This document shows positions 32,753 through 43,273 of a DNA stretch of 64,000 bases, piece after piece. The notes below the pieces were generated by a model. The model saw only the letters and a list, made by a program, of their open reading frames with translations. It had not been told where the DNA came from and ran no database searches. Position 1 is the first letter of the stretch. Each line of letters begins with the position of its first letter. Both the position numbers and the translations under genes were made by a program. The DNA comes from Halioglobus sp. (GTDB taxonomy: Bacteria; Pseudomonadota; Gammaproteobacteria; Pseudomonadales; Halieaceae): the NCBI GenBank assembly GCA_028825045.1, contig JAPKAY010000004.1, positions 52,567-116,566 of the forward strand, read 5' to 3'.

Positions 32753-33634
32753 TTGGAACAAACAGTATTGATTGTTGGCGCAGGTGGACAGCTTGGTCAG
32801 GAGCTTCAACGTACTGCGGCGTCAGGTATACAGTGCGCGCCGATGACAAGAGCGCAGCTAGATATAGCTGACGCTGCGGCCGTTGCAAAATCGCTTGCCA
32901 GCGTGGCTCCTGGTTTGGTTATTAATGCTGCTGCGTATACAGCGGTGGACAATGCGGAGTCTGAACCGGAAGCCGCTGCGCGGGGGAACGCAGAGGGCCC
33001 CACGGTTTTGGCGCGGGCTTGTGTCGAGCGCGGCATCAGGCTCATTCACATCTCGACTGATTTCGTATTTGACGGAGATTCATCGACACCCTATACACCG
33101 GAGTCGGCTACGGCGCCGCTGGGCGAGTACGGACGTAGCAAGCTCGCGGGCGAGCACGGGGTACAAAATGCCGACCCGAATGTGCTTATTGTGCGCACGG
33201 GTTGGGTGTATTCCAGCTTTGGTAACAATTTCGTCAAAACCATGTTGCGACTAATGAGTGAACGCGATGAACTGGCCGTAGTGGCTGATCAGGTGGGAAC
33301 GCCTACCTGGGCGCACGGGCTCGCAGAAGCGGTCTGGGCTGCGGCGGGACAGTCACAGCTGAGCGGGGTCTACCATTGGAGTGACGCCGGAGTGTGTAGC
33401 TGGTACGACTTTGCTGTCGCAATAAATGAGGAAGCGCTTGCGCTGGGACTATTATCAAGACCTGTAAAAGTGCGGCCCATACTTGCCGTGGAGTATCCGA
33501 CGCCGGCACAGCGCCCGGCATACAGCGTGCTGGATAAAACTAGCAGCTGGCGCGATTTTGCTCTTGAAGGTACCCATTGGCGCCAACAACTGCGCGCTAT
33601 GCTCATCGACTTAAAGGAAAAGACGAATGGCTAA
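32753..33634 (+). CDS. rfbD: dTDP-4-dehydrorhamnose reductase
   Basis: LIVGAGGQLGQEL; INAAAYTAVDNAE; STDFVFDGD; TTG start with AGAGG upstream. Confidence 0.92.
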   Translation: MEQTVLIVGAGGQLGQELQRTAASGIQCAPMTRAQLDIADAAAVAKSLASVAPGLVINAAAYTAVDNAESEPEAAARGNAEGPTVLARACVERGIRLIHISTDFVFDGDSSTPYTPESATAPLGEYGRSKLAGEHGVQNADPNVLIVRTGWVYSSFGNNFVKTMLRLMSERDELAVVADQVGTPTWAHGLAEAVWAAAGQSQLSGVYHWSDAGVCSWYDFAVAINEEALALGLLSRPVKVRPILAVEYPTPAQRPAYSVLDKTSSWRDFALEGTHWRQQLRAMLIDLKEKTNG

Positions 33635-34694
33635 ATCCCTTTTGGTAACTGGGGCTGCTGGTTTTATTGGCGCGAATTTTGTTCATTACTGGATTCAGAA
33701 TAATCCTGAAGACAAAGTGGTGGGCTACGATGCACTCACGTATGCCGGTAATCGTGCCAACCTTGCTGCTCTGGACGGCAATACCAATTTCAGCTTTGTT
33801 CACGCCGATATCTGCGACTACGACGCGATACTGCAGGCGCTGCGTGATCACGGTGTTGATACCGTCGTACATTTTGCCGCCGAGAGTCATGTGGATCGTT
33901 CGATCACCGGCCCCGACGCATTTATCGAAACCAATATCGTGGGCACGCACACGCTGCTAAAAGCGGCACGCGAAATTTGGTTGTCGGGAGGCAAGTCACA
34001 GCCTCACCGATTCCACCATGTTTCCACTGATGAGGTTTACGGCTCGCTTGGTATTGATGCGCCGGGATTTCACGAGCAGCAAAAATATGAGCCAAACTCC
34101 CCCTATTCGGCGAGTAAGGCGGCCTCAGATCATCTGGTGCGCGCCTATCATCACACCTACGGCCTGCAGGTTAGTACCAGTAACTGTTCCAATAATTATG
34201 GCCCCTATCACTTCCCGGAAAAACTGATTCCCCTGTGTCTTACTAATATTCTGCGCGGGCGCCCGCTGCCCGTTTACGGTGACGGCAGCAACATTCGTGA
34301 CTGGTTATACGTGGAGGATCATTGCCGCGGCATCGAGTTGGTATTACAAAAAGGCGAGGTGGGCGAGACCTACAATATCGGCGGTAACAATGAGTGGAAC
34401 AATCTGGATATCGTGCATTTATTGTGCGACCAGATGGACGCTCGCTTTGCCGAAGACCCGTTGTTGGCAGAGCGTTTCGCTGCCGCACCCGGTGCAACTG
34501 GTGGCAGCGCCCGCGGGCTTATTAACTTTGTAGAAGACCGTGCCGGACACGATTGGCGTTATGCGATTGATGCGGGCAGGATTACGCGAGAATTGGGATA
34601 TTTGCCCCACGAGAGTTTTGAAACAGGTTTGCAGCGCACGTTGGATTGGTACTTGTCTAACGAGGAATGGTGGCAACCCTTGCTTCCCAAATAA
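33627..34694 (+). CDS. rfbB: dTDP-glucose 4,6-dehydratase
   Basis: LVTGAAGFIGANFVHYW; VHFAAESHVDRSI; YSASKAASDHLVRAYHHTYGL. Confidence 0.97.
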   Translation: MAKSLLVTGAAGFIGANFVHYWIQNNPEDKVVGYDALTYAGNRANLAALDGNTNFSFVHADICDYDAILQALRDHGVDTVVHFAAESHVDRSITGPDAFIETNIVGTHTLLKAAREIWLSGGKSQPHRFHHVSTDEVYGSLGIDAPGFHEQQKYEPNSPYSASKAASDHLVRAYHHTYGLQVSTSNCSNNYGPYHFPEKLIPLCLTNILRGRPLPVYGDGSNIRDWLYVEDHCRGIELVLQKGEVGETYNIGGNNEWNNLDIVHLLCDQMDARFAEDPLLAERFAAAPGATGGSARGLINFVEDRAGHDWRYAIDAGRITRELGYLPHESFETGLQRTLDWYLSNEEWWQPLLPK

Positions 34695-34715
34695 TAGCAA
34701 CTTTCCCGGTACTAC

Positions 34716-35264
34716 TCAGTCGAAACGCGGCGCGTCATTCCAACTCAGTCCTTGGGCATCTTTGTCGGAAAGCTGCGGTTCTTCACCCGGCGGTACTGGC
34801 CACTCGACACCTACAGTAGGATCATTCCACGCCAGAGATTGTTCGCTGGCGGGGTGATAGATGTCGGTGCACTTGTAGATGAAATCCGCGTAGTCAGAGG
34901 TGACATAAAAGCCGTGGGCAAATCCTGGTGGGACCCACAACATGCGATGATTTTCTGCACTGAGGCTGACACCAAACCACTGACCTAAGGTGGGTGAACT
35001 GCGCCGCAGGTCGACTGCTACATCGAAGACCTCACCGGAAGTCACCCGCACTAGTTTCCCCTGCGTGTGTTCCATCTGAAAATGCAGTCCACGCAGGATG
35101 CCGTGTGCAGACCGGCTGTGGTTGTCCTGTACAAACTTGAGATCAAAACCGGCTATCTGAAACGTTTCCTCATTCCAGGTTTCCATGAAAAAGCCACGTG
35201 AATCCCCGAAGACTTTCGGTTCGACCACGTATACATCTTTTAGTGGCGTTTCTACAAACTTCAT
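34716..35264 (-). CDS. rfbC: dTDP-4-dehydrorhamnose 3,5-epimerase
   Basis: [46 protein letters not shown]. Confidence 0.97.
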   Translation of the reverse strand: MKFVETPLKDVYVVEPKVFGDSRGFFMETWNEETFQIAGFDLKFVQDNHSRSAHGILRGLHFQMEHTQGKLVRVTSGEVFDVAVDLRRSSPTLGQWFGVSLSAENHRMLWVPPGFAHGFYVTSDYADFIYKCTDIYHPASEQSLAWNDPTVGVEWPVPPGEEPQLSDKDAQGLSWNDAPRFD

Positions 35265-36160
35265 GCAAAGACCGCCCCGTCATCGTTGAGCAGGTTTTTC
35301 AAATATATACCGTAGCCGCTTTTTTCCAATGGTTTGGCCAGCGCCAACAATTGTTCTGCGTTTATGTAGCCTTTGCGATAGGCGACCTCTTCGGGGCAGG
35401 CGATTTTTAGGCCCTGACGCTCTTCCACTACCCGGATAAAATTGGCCGCATCAAGTAGTGAGTTATGCGTTCCGGTATCCAACCATGCTGTGCCTCGACT
35501 CATTACTTCCACACGCATGTCGCCTCGTTCGAGGTAAACCTTATTGATGTCTGTGATCTCCAGTTCGCCGCGATGGGATGGTTGCACCGCCTTGGCGATA
35601 TCAATGACATCGTTGTCGTAGAAGTAGAGGCCCGTGACGGCGTAATGAGAGCGTGGATTTGTGGGCTTTTCCTCAATATTCTCAGCAACACCATTTTCGT
35701 CGAAGCTGACTACTCCGTAACGCTCTGGATCCTGGACATAGTAAGCGAACACTGACGCGCCCGTGTCCCGATTCGCGGCGTTGGTCAGTTTCTGTGAGAA
35801 CCCCCCACCGTAGAATATATTATCGCCCAGCACTAGGCTGGCGGGAGAGTTGCCGATAAATTCCTCGCCTAGAATGAAGGCCTGGGCCAGCCCATCGGGG
35901 CTGGGTTGCACGGTGTAGCTTATGTTCACCCCCCAGTTTGAGCCGTCTCCGAGCAATTCGCTGAAGGCGAGGTGGTCCCGGGGCGTGGTGATTATCAGAA
36001 TATCCCGAATCCCGGCGAGCATGAGTGTTGCCAGCGGGTAATAAATCATGGGCTTATCATAAATGGGCATCAGCTGCTTGCTGACGGTGCTGGTTAGAGG
36101 GTGCAGGCGGGTACCCGATCCGCCGGCGAGAATAAGGCCCTTATAGGCTTTCGCTATCAT
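35261..36160 (-). CDS. rfbA: Glucose-1-phosphate thymidylyltransferase
   Basis: [42 protein letters not shown]. Confidence 0.97.
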   Translation of the reverse strand: MIAKAYKGLILAGGSGTRLHPLTSTVSKQLMPIYDKPMIYYPLATLMLAGIRDILIITTPRDHLAFSELLGDGSNWGVNISYTVQPSPDGLAQAFILGEEFIGNSPASLVLGDNIFYGGGFSQKLTNAANRDTGASVFAYYVQDPERYGVVSFDENGVAENIEEKPTNPRSHYAVTGLYFYDNDVIDIAKAVQPSHRGELEITDINKVYLERGDMRVEVMSRGTAWLDTGTHNSLLDAANFIRVVEERQGLKIACPEEVAYRKGYINAEQLLALAKPLEKSGYGIYLKNLLNDDGAVFA

Positions 36161-36432
36161 TATTGTATTTCCTGGTGACGAAGCTGGTGATTATAACGGC
36201 TTATCCGCGTGGCTGGCGAACACGTGCTGGAATTGTGGGCTCTACCCCACTGTGGGTATAAGGGGTGGATTTTTGACCAGTAGGTGATTAAAATCTAGCC
36301 CCTTTTGCTGGGGGCCTCGGGGAAATCGGTGCATTACAGTGCTCTGATCCGCGAAAACCAGCGTTTTAACCCCGCGTAAACACGTTCGTTTCACTCTTTA
36401 ATGAGGAAGCTACTATCCCGCATCTTGAAACA

Positions 36433-37728
36433 ATGCAGGCAGAGACACCGCCAGCAGTCGATCCGGCGAGCCTATCCGCGCCGGGAATGGCGGAGAGACC
36501 CCTGCGTATTGCACTGCTTGGTTATCGCAGCCAACCCCATGGGGGTGGGCAGGGCGTTTACTTAAGATACTTGAGTAAGGCGCTGGTAGAGGCGGGCCAT
36601 ACGGTTGATGTTATTTCCGGCCCTCCCTATCCGCACCTCGACCCGCGCGTTCGTCTCATCCAGTTGCCCAGCATGGATTTGTTTGTAAATGGATTGAGTT
36701 CACTGCGACCTCATCACCTGAAGTCCATGAGCAATATTATTGAGTGGCTGAGCCAGCTTACCGGCGGTTTTTCGGAGCCACGGACCTTTGGCCGACGAGC
36801 AGTAAAATACCTGCGCCAGCACGGACACAACTACGATTTGATTCACGACAATCAGAGCCTGAGTTACGGCATGCTCGAAATCCAGAAAATGGGCCTCCCC
36901 CTGGTGACGACGGTGCATCATCCGATCACCAGTGACTTACGCATTGCACTGAGTGCCGCACGGAGCTTTAAAGAGCGTCTGTTTATACGGCGCTGGCACT
37001 CTTTTCTTACTATGCAGAAGAAAGTGATCAAGCAACTGCGCAATATTGTGACGGTCTCGGATTGTTCTCGCCAGGATATCGCCAGAGATTTCGGCCTGCA
37101 GCCCGCGGGCATCAGCCTCGCTCACAATGGCATCGACATTGAAGTTTTTAAGCCTGTGCCGGATATACCTCGCAATCCACTGCGGCTGATGGCGACCTGC
37201 TCCGCTGATGCACCGCTCAAGGGCCTGCGGTATCTACTGCACGCTTATGCAAGCTTGCTTGTGCGATATCCGGACCTGGAATTATTGCTGATTAGCAAGC
37301 CAAACCCAGGTGGAAAGACGGAAAAGCTCGTTCAGCGCCTGGGCATCGCCGACAAAGTGCGATTTGTGAATGGCATAAGTACCCAACAGATGGTGCGCTA
37401 CTACGCCGAAGCTGCGATAGCAGTTGTACCCTCGGTCTACGAGGGTTTTGGTCTTCCCGCAGGCGAAGCGATGGCCTGTGGAGTCCCGGTAGTCTCCACC
37501 GATGGCGGCGCTCTTCCTGAAGTAGTGGGAGATGCCGGTGTGATTGTTCCGGCCAAGAGCGTCGAGGCTCTGGAGGAGGCAATTGATCGTTTGCTACAGG
37601 ATCCTCAGGCGCGTGCCGAACTTGGGGCGCGAGGGAAAAAACGCATCGAGGAAAATTTTTGCTGGCGAGTCTGTGCCGGGCAGATGACTACGTATTACCG
37701 GCAGGTGTTGGCTAATGAAAACGGTTGA
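36433..37728 (+). CDS. Glycosyltransferase family 4 (GT-B)
   Basis: N-terminal PHGGGQGVYLRYLSKAL; C-terminal VVPSVYEGFGLPAGEAMACGVPVVSTDGGALPE. Confidence 0.92.
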   Translation: MQAETPPAVDPASLSAPGMAERPLRIALLGYRSQPHGGGQGVYLRYLSKALVEAGHTVDVISGPPYPHLDPRVRLIQLPSMDLFVNGLSSLRPHHLKSMSNIIEWLSQLTGGFSEPRTFGRRAVKYLRQHGHNYDLIHDNQSLSYGMLEIQKMGLPLVTTVHHPITSDLRIALSAARSFKERLFIRRWHSFLTMQKKVIKQLRNIVTVSDCSRQDIARDFGLQPAGISLAHNGIDIEVFKPVPDIPRNPLRLMATCSADAPLKGLRYLLHAYASLLVRYPDLELLLISKPNPGGKTEKLVQRLGIADKVRFVNGISTQQMVRYYAEAAIAVVPSVYEGFGLPAGEAMACGVPVVSTDGGALPEVVGDAGVIVPAKSVEALEEAIDRLLQDPQARAELGARGKKRIEENFCWRVCAGQMTTYYRQVLANENG

Positions 37729-38431
37729 TTTTACACGCCTGCCGTTGGAGGCAGGCGATATAGTGTTAGATCTGGGTTGCGGCGAAGGCCGGCATGTTAT
37801 CTCTGCTTATGCGGAGGCGAATGTGCATTCCATCGGTGTCGATTTGTCACTGAAGGATCTCAAAATAACGCGCGAACGGTACGCCAGTTTCGCCGAGCCG
37901 GACAATGCAAGGAAGTCTTTTGGCTTGTCATCCGCCAGTGCGCTTGAGTTGCCTTTTGCCAATAACACCTTCGATAAAGTTATCTGCAGCGAGGTGCTGG
38001 AGCATATCCCGGATTACATGGGTGCCCTGCGTGAAATCGAGCGAGTGCTCAAGCCCGGCGGCCTGTTTTGCGCGAGCGTACCCAGGCGCTGGCCGGAAAA
38101 AATCTGCTGGGCGCTTAGTGAGGGCTATTATCAGGTACCCGGCGGGCACCTGCGAATCTTTCGTGGGAATGAACTGCGCAGCGAGATAGAGCACATTGGC
38201 TTCAAGCACTATTCTCGCCATTGGGCGCATGCCTTGCACGTGCCCTTTTGGTGGCTTAAGTGTCTGTTCTGGAATAGCCAGGACACAAACTGGTTGGTGA
38301 AACAGTACCACCGCATGCTGGTGTGGGACTTGATGGAAAATCCGGCACTGACCCGGATACTGGAGAAAAGCATGAACCCAATCATGGGCAAGAGTGTGGT
38401 GATGTACTTTCGTAAGGAGACGGCTTCGTGA
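37715..38431 (+). CDS. Class I SAM-dependent methyltransferase
   Basis: VLDLGCGEGRHVISAY motif I; EVLEHIPD; ERVLKPGG; overlaps the GT gene by 14 nt. Confidence 0.92.
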   Translation: MKTVDFTRLPLEAGDIVLDLGCGEGRHVISAYAEANVHSIGVDLSLKDLKITRERYASFAEPDNARKSFGLSSASALELPFANNTFDKVICSEVLEHIPDYMGALREIERVLKPGGLFCASVPRRWPEKICWALSEGYYQVPGGHLRIFRGNELRSEIEHIGFKHYSRHWAHALHVPFWWLKCLFWNSQDTNWLVKQYHRMLVWDLMENPALTRILEKSMNPIMGKSVVMYFRKETAS

Positions 38432-39507
38432 GTGGACTGTATCTTAGCCGAGGGCTGTACCCCGAAGAGTTTCTGCGACCGACGGTGCAATTTATTTTCG
38501 ATTGCCAACAGGAAAGCGGTGAGATTCCCTGGTTTGAGGGGGGTTACACCGATCCCTGGGATCACGTTGAGTCTGCCATGGGGCTGTCCATTGGCGGAGA
38601 ACTGAAGGCGGCCCGCAAAGCCTACGAATGGCTCGCGCAGATGCAGTTGGAAGACGGCAGCTGGTGGGCATCCTATCGAGGGCAGGAGATCGACAATACC
38701 CAGCGAAGGGAAACCAACTTTGTCGCTTATATTGCTACCGGCGTATGGCACCACTATCTCATCAGTGAAGACAGTGATTTTCTCAGTGCTATGTGGCCGA
38801 TGGTCGACAGCGCGATCGCTTTCGTGTTGTCGCTCCAATCTGTGCACGGTGAAATTGATTGGGCGGTGGATGCTGCCGGTAAACCCAAGGGCGACGCTCT
38901 GGTGACTGGCTGTAGTTCAATTTTTAAAAGCCTGGAATGTGCACACAATATTGCCGTCTCTCTGGGCGAGGAGCGCCGGCACTGGCTGGTCGCTCGTGAT
39001 CAGCTGGGCGTAGCGCTCAGGCAAAAGCCCGAGCGCTTTGACCGCACCTGGGAAAGCAAATCGCGTTACTCCATGGATTGGTTTTATCCTGTGCTCACTG
39101 GCGTTTACTCGGGGGCAGATGCCCGCGCTCGATTGGCAGCTCGATGGGACGAATTTGTAGAGGATAAATTAGGGTGTCGCTGCGAAAAGCAGCAGCCCTG
39201 GGTGACTGTGGCGGAGTCCTGCGAACTGGTAATGGCCTTGCTGGCCGCTGACGACCATGCTCGTGCAGTAGAGGTTTACAGTTGGCTACAGCAGTGGCGC
39301 ACCAGTGACGGTTCTTACTGGACCGGTTACCAACTGGTTGAAGACCTTCTGTGGCCAGACGAAAGACCCACCTGGACCGCAGGTGCCATCATGCTGGCTG
39401 CAGATGCGCTCACTAAACACACAGCGGCCTCCGGGCTGTTTTGCAGTGTGCGTCTGTTGGAAGAAGAGCGCGGAGATGCGCGCGAGCGTCGCATCCTGGT
39501 CGATTAG
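38428..39507 (+). CDS. Alpha/alpha-toroid protein (prenyltransferase/terpene-cyclase- or glycosidase-like fold), function unknown
   Basis: Repeated QW-like motifs (CQQESGEIPWF, MQLEDGSWW, LQSVHGEIDW, WRTSDGSYW); 4-nt overlap with the methyltransferase. Confidence 0.75.
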   Translation: MSGLYLSRGLYPEEFLRPTVQFIFDCQQESGEIPWFEGGYTDPWDHVESAMGLSIGGELKAARKAYEWLAQMQLEDGSWWASYRGQEIDNTQRRETNFVAYIATGVWHHYLISEDSDFLSAMWPMVDSAIAFVLSLQSVHGEIDWAVDAAGKPKGDALVTGCSSIFKSLECAHNIAVSLGEERRHWLVARDQLGVALRQKPERFDRTWESKSRYSMDWFYPVLTGVYSGADARARLAARWDEFVEDKLGCRCEKQQPWVTVAESCELVMALLAADDHARAVEVYSWLQQWRTSDGSYWTGYQLVEDLLWPDERPTWTAGAIMLAADALTKHTAASGLFCSVRLLEEERGDARERRILVD

Positions 39508-39523
39508 GGCGTGTACCCGCCGA

Positions 39524-40141
39524 CTACAATCGGCGCAACAAACCCAGGCTGTTAACCTGGCCAAGGTTCTCAAAAAGTCCGGATGCCAGCGCCATGCGAT
39601 ATATCGCGTAGGGTGCCTGGCCGCCTTCGTGGGCGTCGGAGAACAAATCGTGAATTGCCAGCACCCCGCCGCGTTGCAGATGAGGCATCCAGCAACGGTA
39701 GTCAGTAAGGGCTGCCTCCAGGCTGTGTCCACCGTCTATAAAAACCATCGCCAGTGGTGTCTGCCAGTGTCTCGCCGCAGCGTTTGACCCGGCTACAATA
39801 GGCACGACCACTTCATCTAGCCCCGCCCGGCGAATATTACGACGAAACTCCTTGAAACTATCCATGATGTCTTCACCGGCGTCGTAGAGATCCGGGTCAT
39901 GGAAAAATTCGCCTAGCTGGTGTTCCTCAGAGCCTCGGTGGTGGTCCAGGGCAAATACTGTGCTGTTGTTGATGCGACATGCCAGGCCCAGATAAATCGT
40001 GGACTTGCCGCAGTAGCTACCAATCTCTAATACCGCGCCGGCGATGCTGGTTTGCAGGGCCTGTTGATACAATGCCTGCGCTTCATCTTCCGCCAGAAAG
40101 CCTTTGATCTGGTCGATATTGGCGGGCAAGTCGGGGATCAT
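39524..40141 (-). CDS. Class I SAM-dependent methyltransferase (CmcI/MT24-like)
   Basis: VLEIGSYCGKSTIYLG; ALDHHRGSEEH; MVFIDGGHSLEAALTDYRCW. Confidence 0.87.
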   Translation of the reverse strand: MIPDLPANIDQIKGFLAEDEAQALYQQALQTSIAGAVLEIGSYCGKSTIYLGLACRINNSTVFALDHHRGSEEHQLGEFFHDPDLYDAGEDIMDSFKEFRRNIRRAGLDEVVVPIVAGSNAAARHWQTPLAMVFIDGGHSLEAALTDYRCWMPHLQRGGVLAIHDLFSDAHEGGQAPYAIYRMALASGLFENLGQVNSLGLLRRL

Positions 40142-40243
40142 AATTTGAGAACTCTGAAGACGTTGGGGGCTGTCAAGTTAGCGGTTTTACCCCCAGCTGG
40201 CCAGCAGTTGGCAGATGGGTAAATCGGCGTTAATGCGGCACCT

Positions 40244-41668
40244 TTATTTGGGTCCGGTTACGGAAGTGGCCGTTGGTGATGAGGGCGGTACGAGGAAAGA
40301 GTCCAGTTTGAGCACGTCCTCGGGGCTGAGTAACCCTGCCTGTTCCTTTAGGCGCATCATGTCGAGAATGTAATCATAGCGGCTGTTGGCGTAATCCCGC
40401 TCCGCCTGGAACAGGATATTCTGCGCGTTCAGAACGTCCACCACATTGCGAGTACCCACTTCATAGCCCGCCTGCGTGGCATCCAGTGAGCTCTTTGAGG
40501 AAACAATACTCTGTTTGCGCGCGGCGATACGTGAAACGTCACTCAATACTGTCATGTGCAGGGACCGGGTGTTGGTTACCGCTTTGCGTGTCAGGTTTAT
40601 ACGGTCTTCCCGGGACGCGTTGAATTCTTGGGCAGCTTTGCGCCGGTTGGCACTGATCGCGCCGCCGCTGTATAGAGGAACGTTGACACTGATCTGCCAC
40701 ATATTTTCTTCTCGACTGCTTTTCGGTGGCGCAGTGATGTCATTTTCGGGTCGGACCGTTAAGGAACCATCGGTATCAAAGTCTGAGTACTCATAGCCGC
40801 CGGTAACCGTCGGAGCATGCTCCATTTGGAAGGCTTTGGCGTTCTGGCGCGATGCTTCTTCCTTGTATCTGGATGCCTGCAGCTGGAAGTTGTTCGCCAA
40901 CGAAAAATCTACCCATGCGGCGCGATCAACCGGATCCGGCGGCAGGATTTTGAAGTCTTCAATCAGCACATTCAGGTTTTGTTGGGGCTGGCCGGTCAGT
41001 ACGGATAGGCGTTCCAGTGCAACCGACACGTTATTCTCGTCGACAATGCGGTTGACCTGAGACAGGTCCCTGGCTGCCTGCGCTTCAAACACGTCAGTGA
41101 TAGCGATCAGGCCGACTTCGAAGCGCTGTTGAGTTTGTTCCAGCTGCCGTTCAAAGGCGCGCTCCTGAGCCTGTGAGGCGGCGAGGTTGTCCTGCGAGCG
41201 CAGTACCAGCAAGTAGGCTTCCACCACTCTGACGATTAGATTTTGTTGGTTGGAGGCGAAAGTGGCCTCGGCTTCCTTGGTGATTTCCTTTCCGGATTGA
41301 AAGCTGAACCAGGCCGACAGGTCAAACAGCGCTTGGTTAAGCGATACCGCGTAACCGTCGGTGTGGGTGTCACGGTTAGTGAATGTATCTTCAATGATGA
41401 ATCTTTCGTTGTTGATAAAAACCGGGCCCTGAGCATTGGTGTCAGAGTCTGAATCCTGGTAGGAATAGCGGGCAGACACCTGCGGCAATAGCGCTGATCG
41501 ACTGAGGTTTTCAGTCTCGCGCCTTGCCAGGTAGACGGCTTGCTCGGCCTTCAGCTGGGCGTCGTTTTCCAGTGCCAGTTCGTAGATATCGCGCAGGGAG
41601 TCGGCGTGTAAACAAAAAGACCAGAGGAAAAGTGCCATCGACGAGAGCGCGACAACCAATGTTTTCAT
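40244..41668 (-). CDS. tolC: TolC family outer membrane efflux protein
   Basis: Signal peptide MKTLVVALSSMALFLWSFCLHA then DIYELALENDAQLKAE; two OEP repeats. Start 41668, not the track's 41854. Confidence 0.92.
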   Translation of the reverse strand: MKTLVVALSSMALFLWSFCLHADSLRDIYELALENDAQLKAEQAVYLARRETENLSRSALLPQVSARYSYQDSDSDTNAQGPVFINNERFIIEDTFTNRDTHTDGYAVSLNQALFDLSAWFSFQSGKEITKEAEATFASNQQNLIVRVVEAYLLVLRSQDNLAASQAQERAFERQLEQTQQRFEVGLIAITDVFEAQAARDLSQVNRIVDENNVSVALERLSVLTGQPQQNLNVLIEDFKILPPDPVDRAAWVDFSLANNFQLQASRYKEEASRQNAKAFQMEHAPTVTGGYEYSDFDTDGSLTVRPENDITAPPKSSREENMWQISVNVPLYSGGAISANRRKAAQEFNASREDRINLTRKAVTNTRSLHMTVLSDVSRIAARKQSIVSSKSSLDATQAGYEVGTRNVVDVLNAQNILFQAERDYANSRYDYILDMMRLKEQAGLLSPEDVLKLDSFLVPPSSPTATSVTGPK

Positions 41669-41845
41669 GCAATAATCCTCAAAGGCATGGATGCGGTATT
41701 GAATGGACAGCAGTCTAGCAGCCTCTGGCGTCCTGTGCATGCACTCAAACCAGAAGGAAAAGGTGCAGTCACTCCCTGTTTGTGCCATCGTAGTGGCTAG
41801 ATGGAAGCTATCGCTGAGCATCGCGTATACAGACGATAGTGCTTT

Positions 41846-42337
41846 TTGACGCAACTTATATGGCTAAGGGCCCTGGAATCGGCTTTGCAGAAACTGAAGA
41901 ACAAGACATTCAAGTTGAGCTTAATCGAACTGCACGCAGTTTGTGAGGCGAACTATGCCCGCCTGCTGCGACTTTTTCCCGATTATGAGAACTGCAATAC
42001 TCGGGATTTGCTGGTGGGTTCTGCCAAGGTTCGCCTAAATGTGGTGGAACGCTGTCGCTACACCACGATATTTCAACTTCATCAGCAACGTGGCGAATCT
42101 CGATGGTTGGGTCTGCTGCGGATCGAGGTGCGAGCCTATCACGACGCCCGTATGCTCGAAGTGGGAATGTTCCAATCTCACCGTAAGGTAGCAGCCCGTT
42201 ACCAATACCCTAACAGGCAAATGTTCGCGCAGAATGAAAAATACCAGCAAAACCGCTTCCTAGCGGACTGGCTGGGACACTGTCTGCAAAACGGACGTGC
42301 CGATCTCGATGTCGCCGCTCCCGTGGCGGGCATTTGA
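41846..42337 (+). CDS. DUF1249 family protein (YqiB-like)
   Basis: LHAVCEANYARLLRLFPDYEN; directly upstream of cpdA as in enterobacteria; start codon uncertain (TTG). Confidence 0.85.
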   Translation: MTQLIWLRALESALQKLKNKTFKLSLIELHAVCEANYARLLRLFPDYENCNTRDLLVGSAKVRLNVVERCRYTTIFQLHQQRGESRWLGLLRIEVRAYHDARMLEVGMFQSHRKVAARYQYPNRQMFAQNEKYQQNRFLADWLGHCLQNGRADLDVAAPVAGI

Positions 42338-42360
42338 TTCGGTAAGTCGGCCAGGACCTC

Positions 42361-43200
42361 ATGTCACAGTCCCGACACAGCTTTCAATCCATCGATGCCC
42401 AGGGCGAAACCGTCCGCGTCGTGCAATTGACCGATACCCACTTGTGCAAGTCACTCGGTGGCACTTTACTTGGTATGGATACTGACCACTCACTGCAGGC
42501 GGTCATAGATCTTGTAAAAAAAGAACGTTCCGCCGTGGACCTGCTACTCGCCACCGGCGATCTTTCCGATGGTGGAGCACCAGAAGCGTATGGCAGGTTA
42601 CAGGGCTACTTAAATCAGCTTACCGAGGCCAATTACTGGCTGCCGGGCAACCACGACAGTCGCCCTGCCATGGAAGCTGTCGCCACTAGCTCTGCTTCTC
42701 TATGTGGCGAGGTTCGAGTGTCCCGGTGGCAGATTTTGCTGCTGGACTCACAGATTGCAGGGCAGGTTGGAGGCGGGCTGGGCGAAGAGGAGCTTGCGTT
42801 TCTTGATCAGAGTTTGAAGGAGGCGCAAACCGAAGAGCTTTATACTCTGGTTTGTCTGCACCACCAACCGGTGGAGATTGGTAGTCAGTGGCTGGACGAA
42901 CAAATGGTAGCCGACGCCGGTGCCTTTTTCGATGTTCTCGATCGCTATCAGGGCGTTAAAGGCGTGCTCTGGGGCCATGTTCACCAGGAAATAGATTGCT
43001 TTCGCAATGGTGTCCGGCTGCTGGCATCGCCCTCAACGTGTGTGCAGTTTGCAGCCGGTTGTGAAAATTTCGAGGCAGACAACCAGCCGCCGGGTTATCG
43101 CTGGCTTCAATTGCGCGGTGACGGGCAAATTGAAACGGGCGTGTCTCGGGTGTGGGGTACTGAGTTTGTTGTCGAATTAGGCTCGGGTGGCTACTTATAG
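42361..43200 (+). CDS. cpdA: 3',5'-cyclic-AMP phosphodiesterase (metallophosphoesterase)
   Basis: VQLTDTHL, LLATGDLSDGG, WLPGNHDSR, VCLHHQP, LWGHVHQ. Confidence 0.93.
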   Translation: MSQSRHSFQSIDAQGETVRVVQLTDTHLCKSLGGTLLGMDTDHSLQAVIDLVKKERSAVDLLLATGDLSDGGAPEAYGRLQGYLNQLTEANYWLPGNHDSRPAMEAVATSSASLCGEVRVSRWQILLLDSQIAGQVGGGLGEEELAFLDQSLKEAQTEELYTLVCLHHQPVEIGSQWLDEQMVADAGAFFDVLDRYQGVKGVLWGHVHQEIDCFRNGVRLLASPSTCVQFAAGCENFEADNQPPGYRWLQLRGDGQIETGVSRVWGTEFVVELGSGGYL

Positions 43201-43273
43201 CTCGCCTTGCTTACCGCGCAATGTACAATGCCCTGAGTTCTAATTTTCCTGCATTACTTGAAAAGTTATAGCA

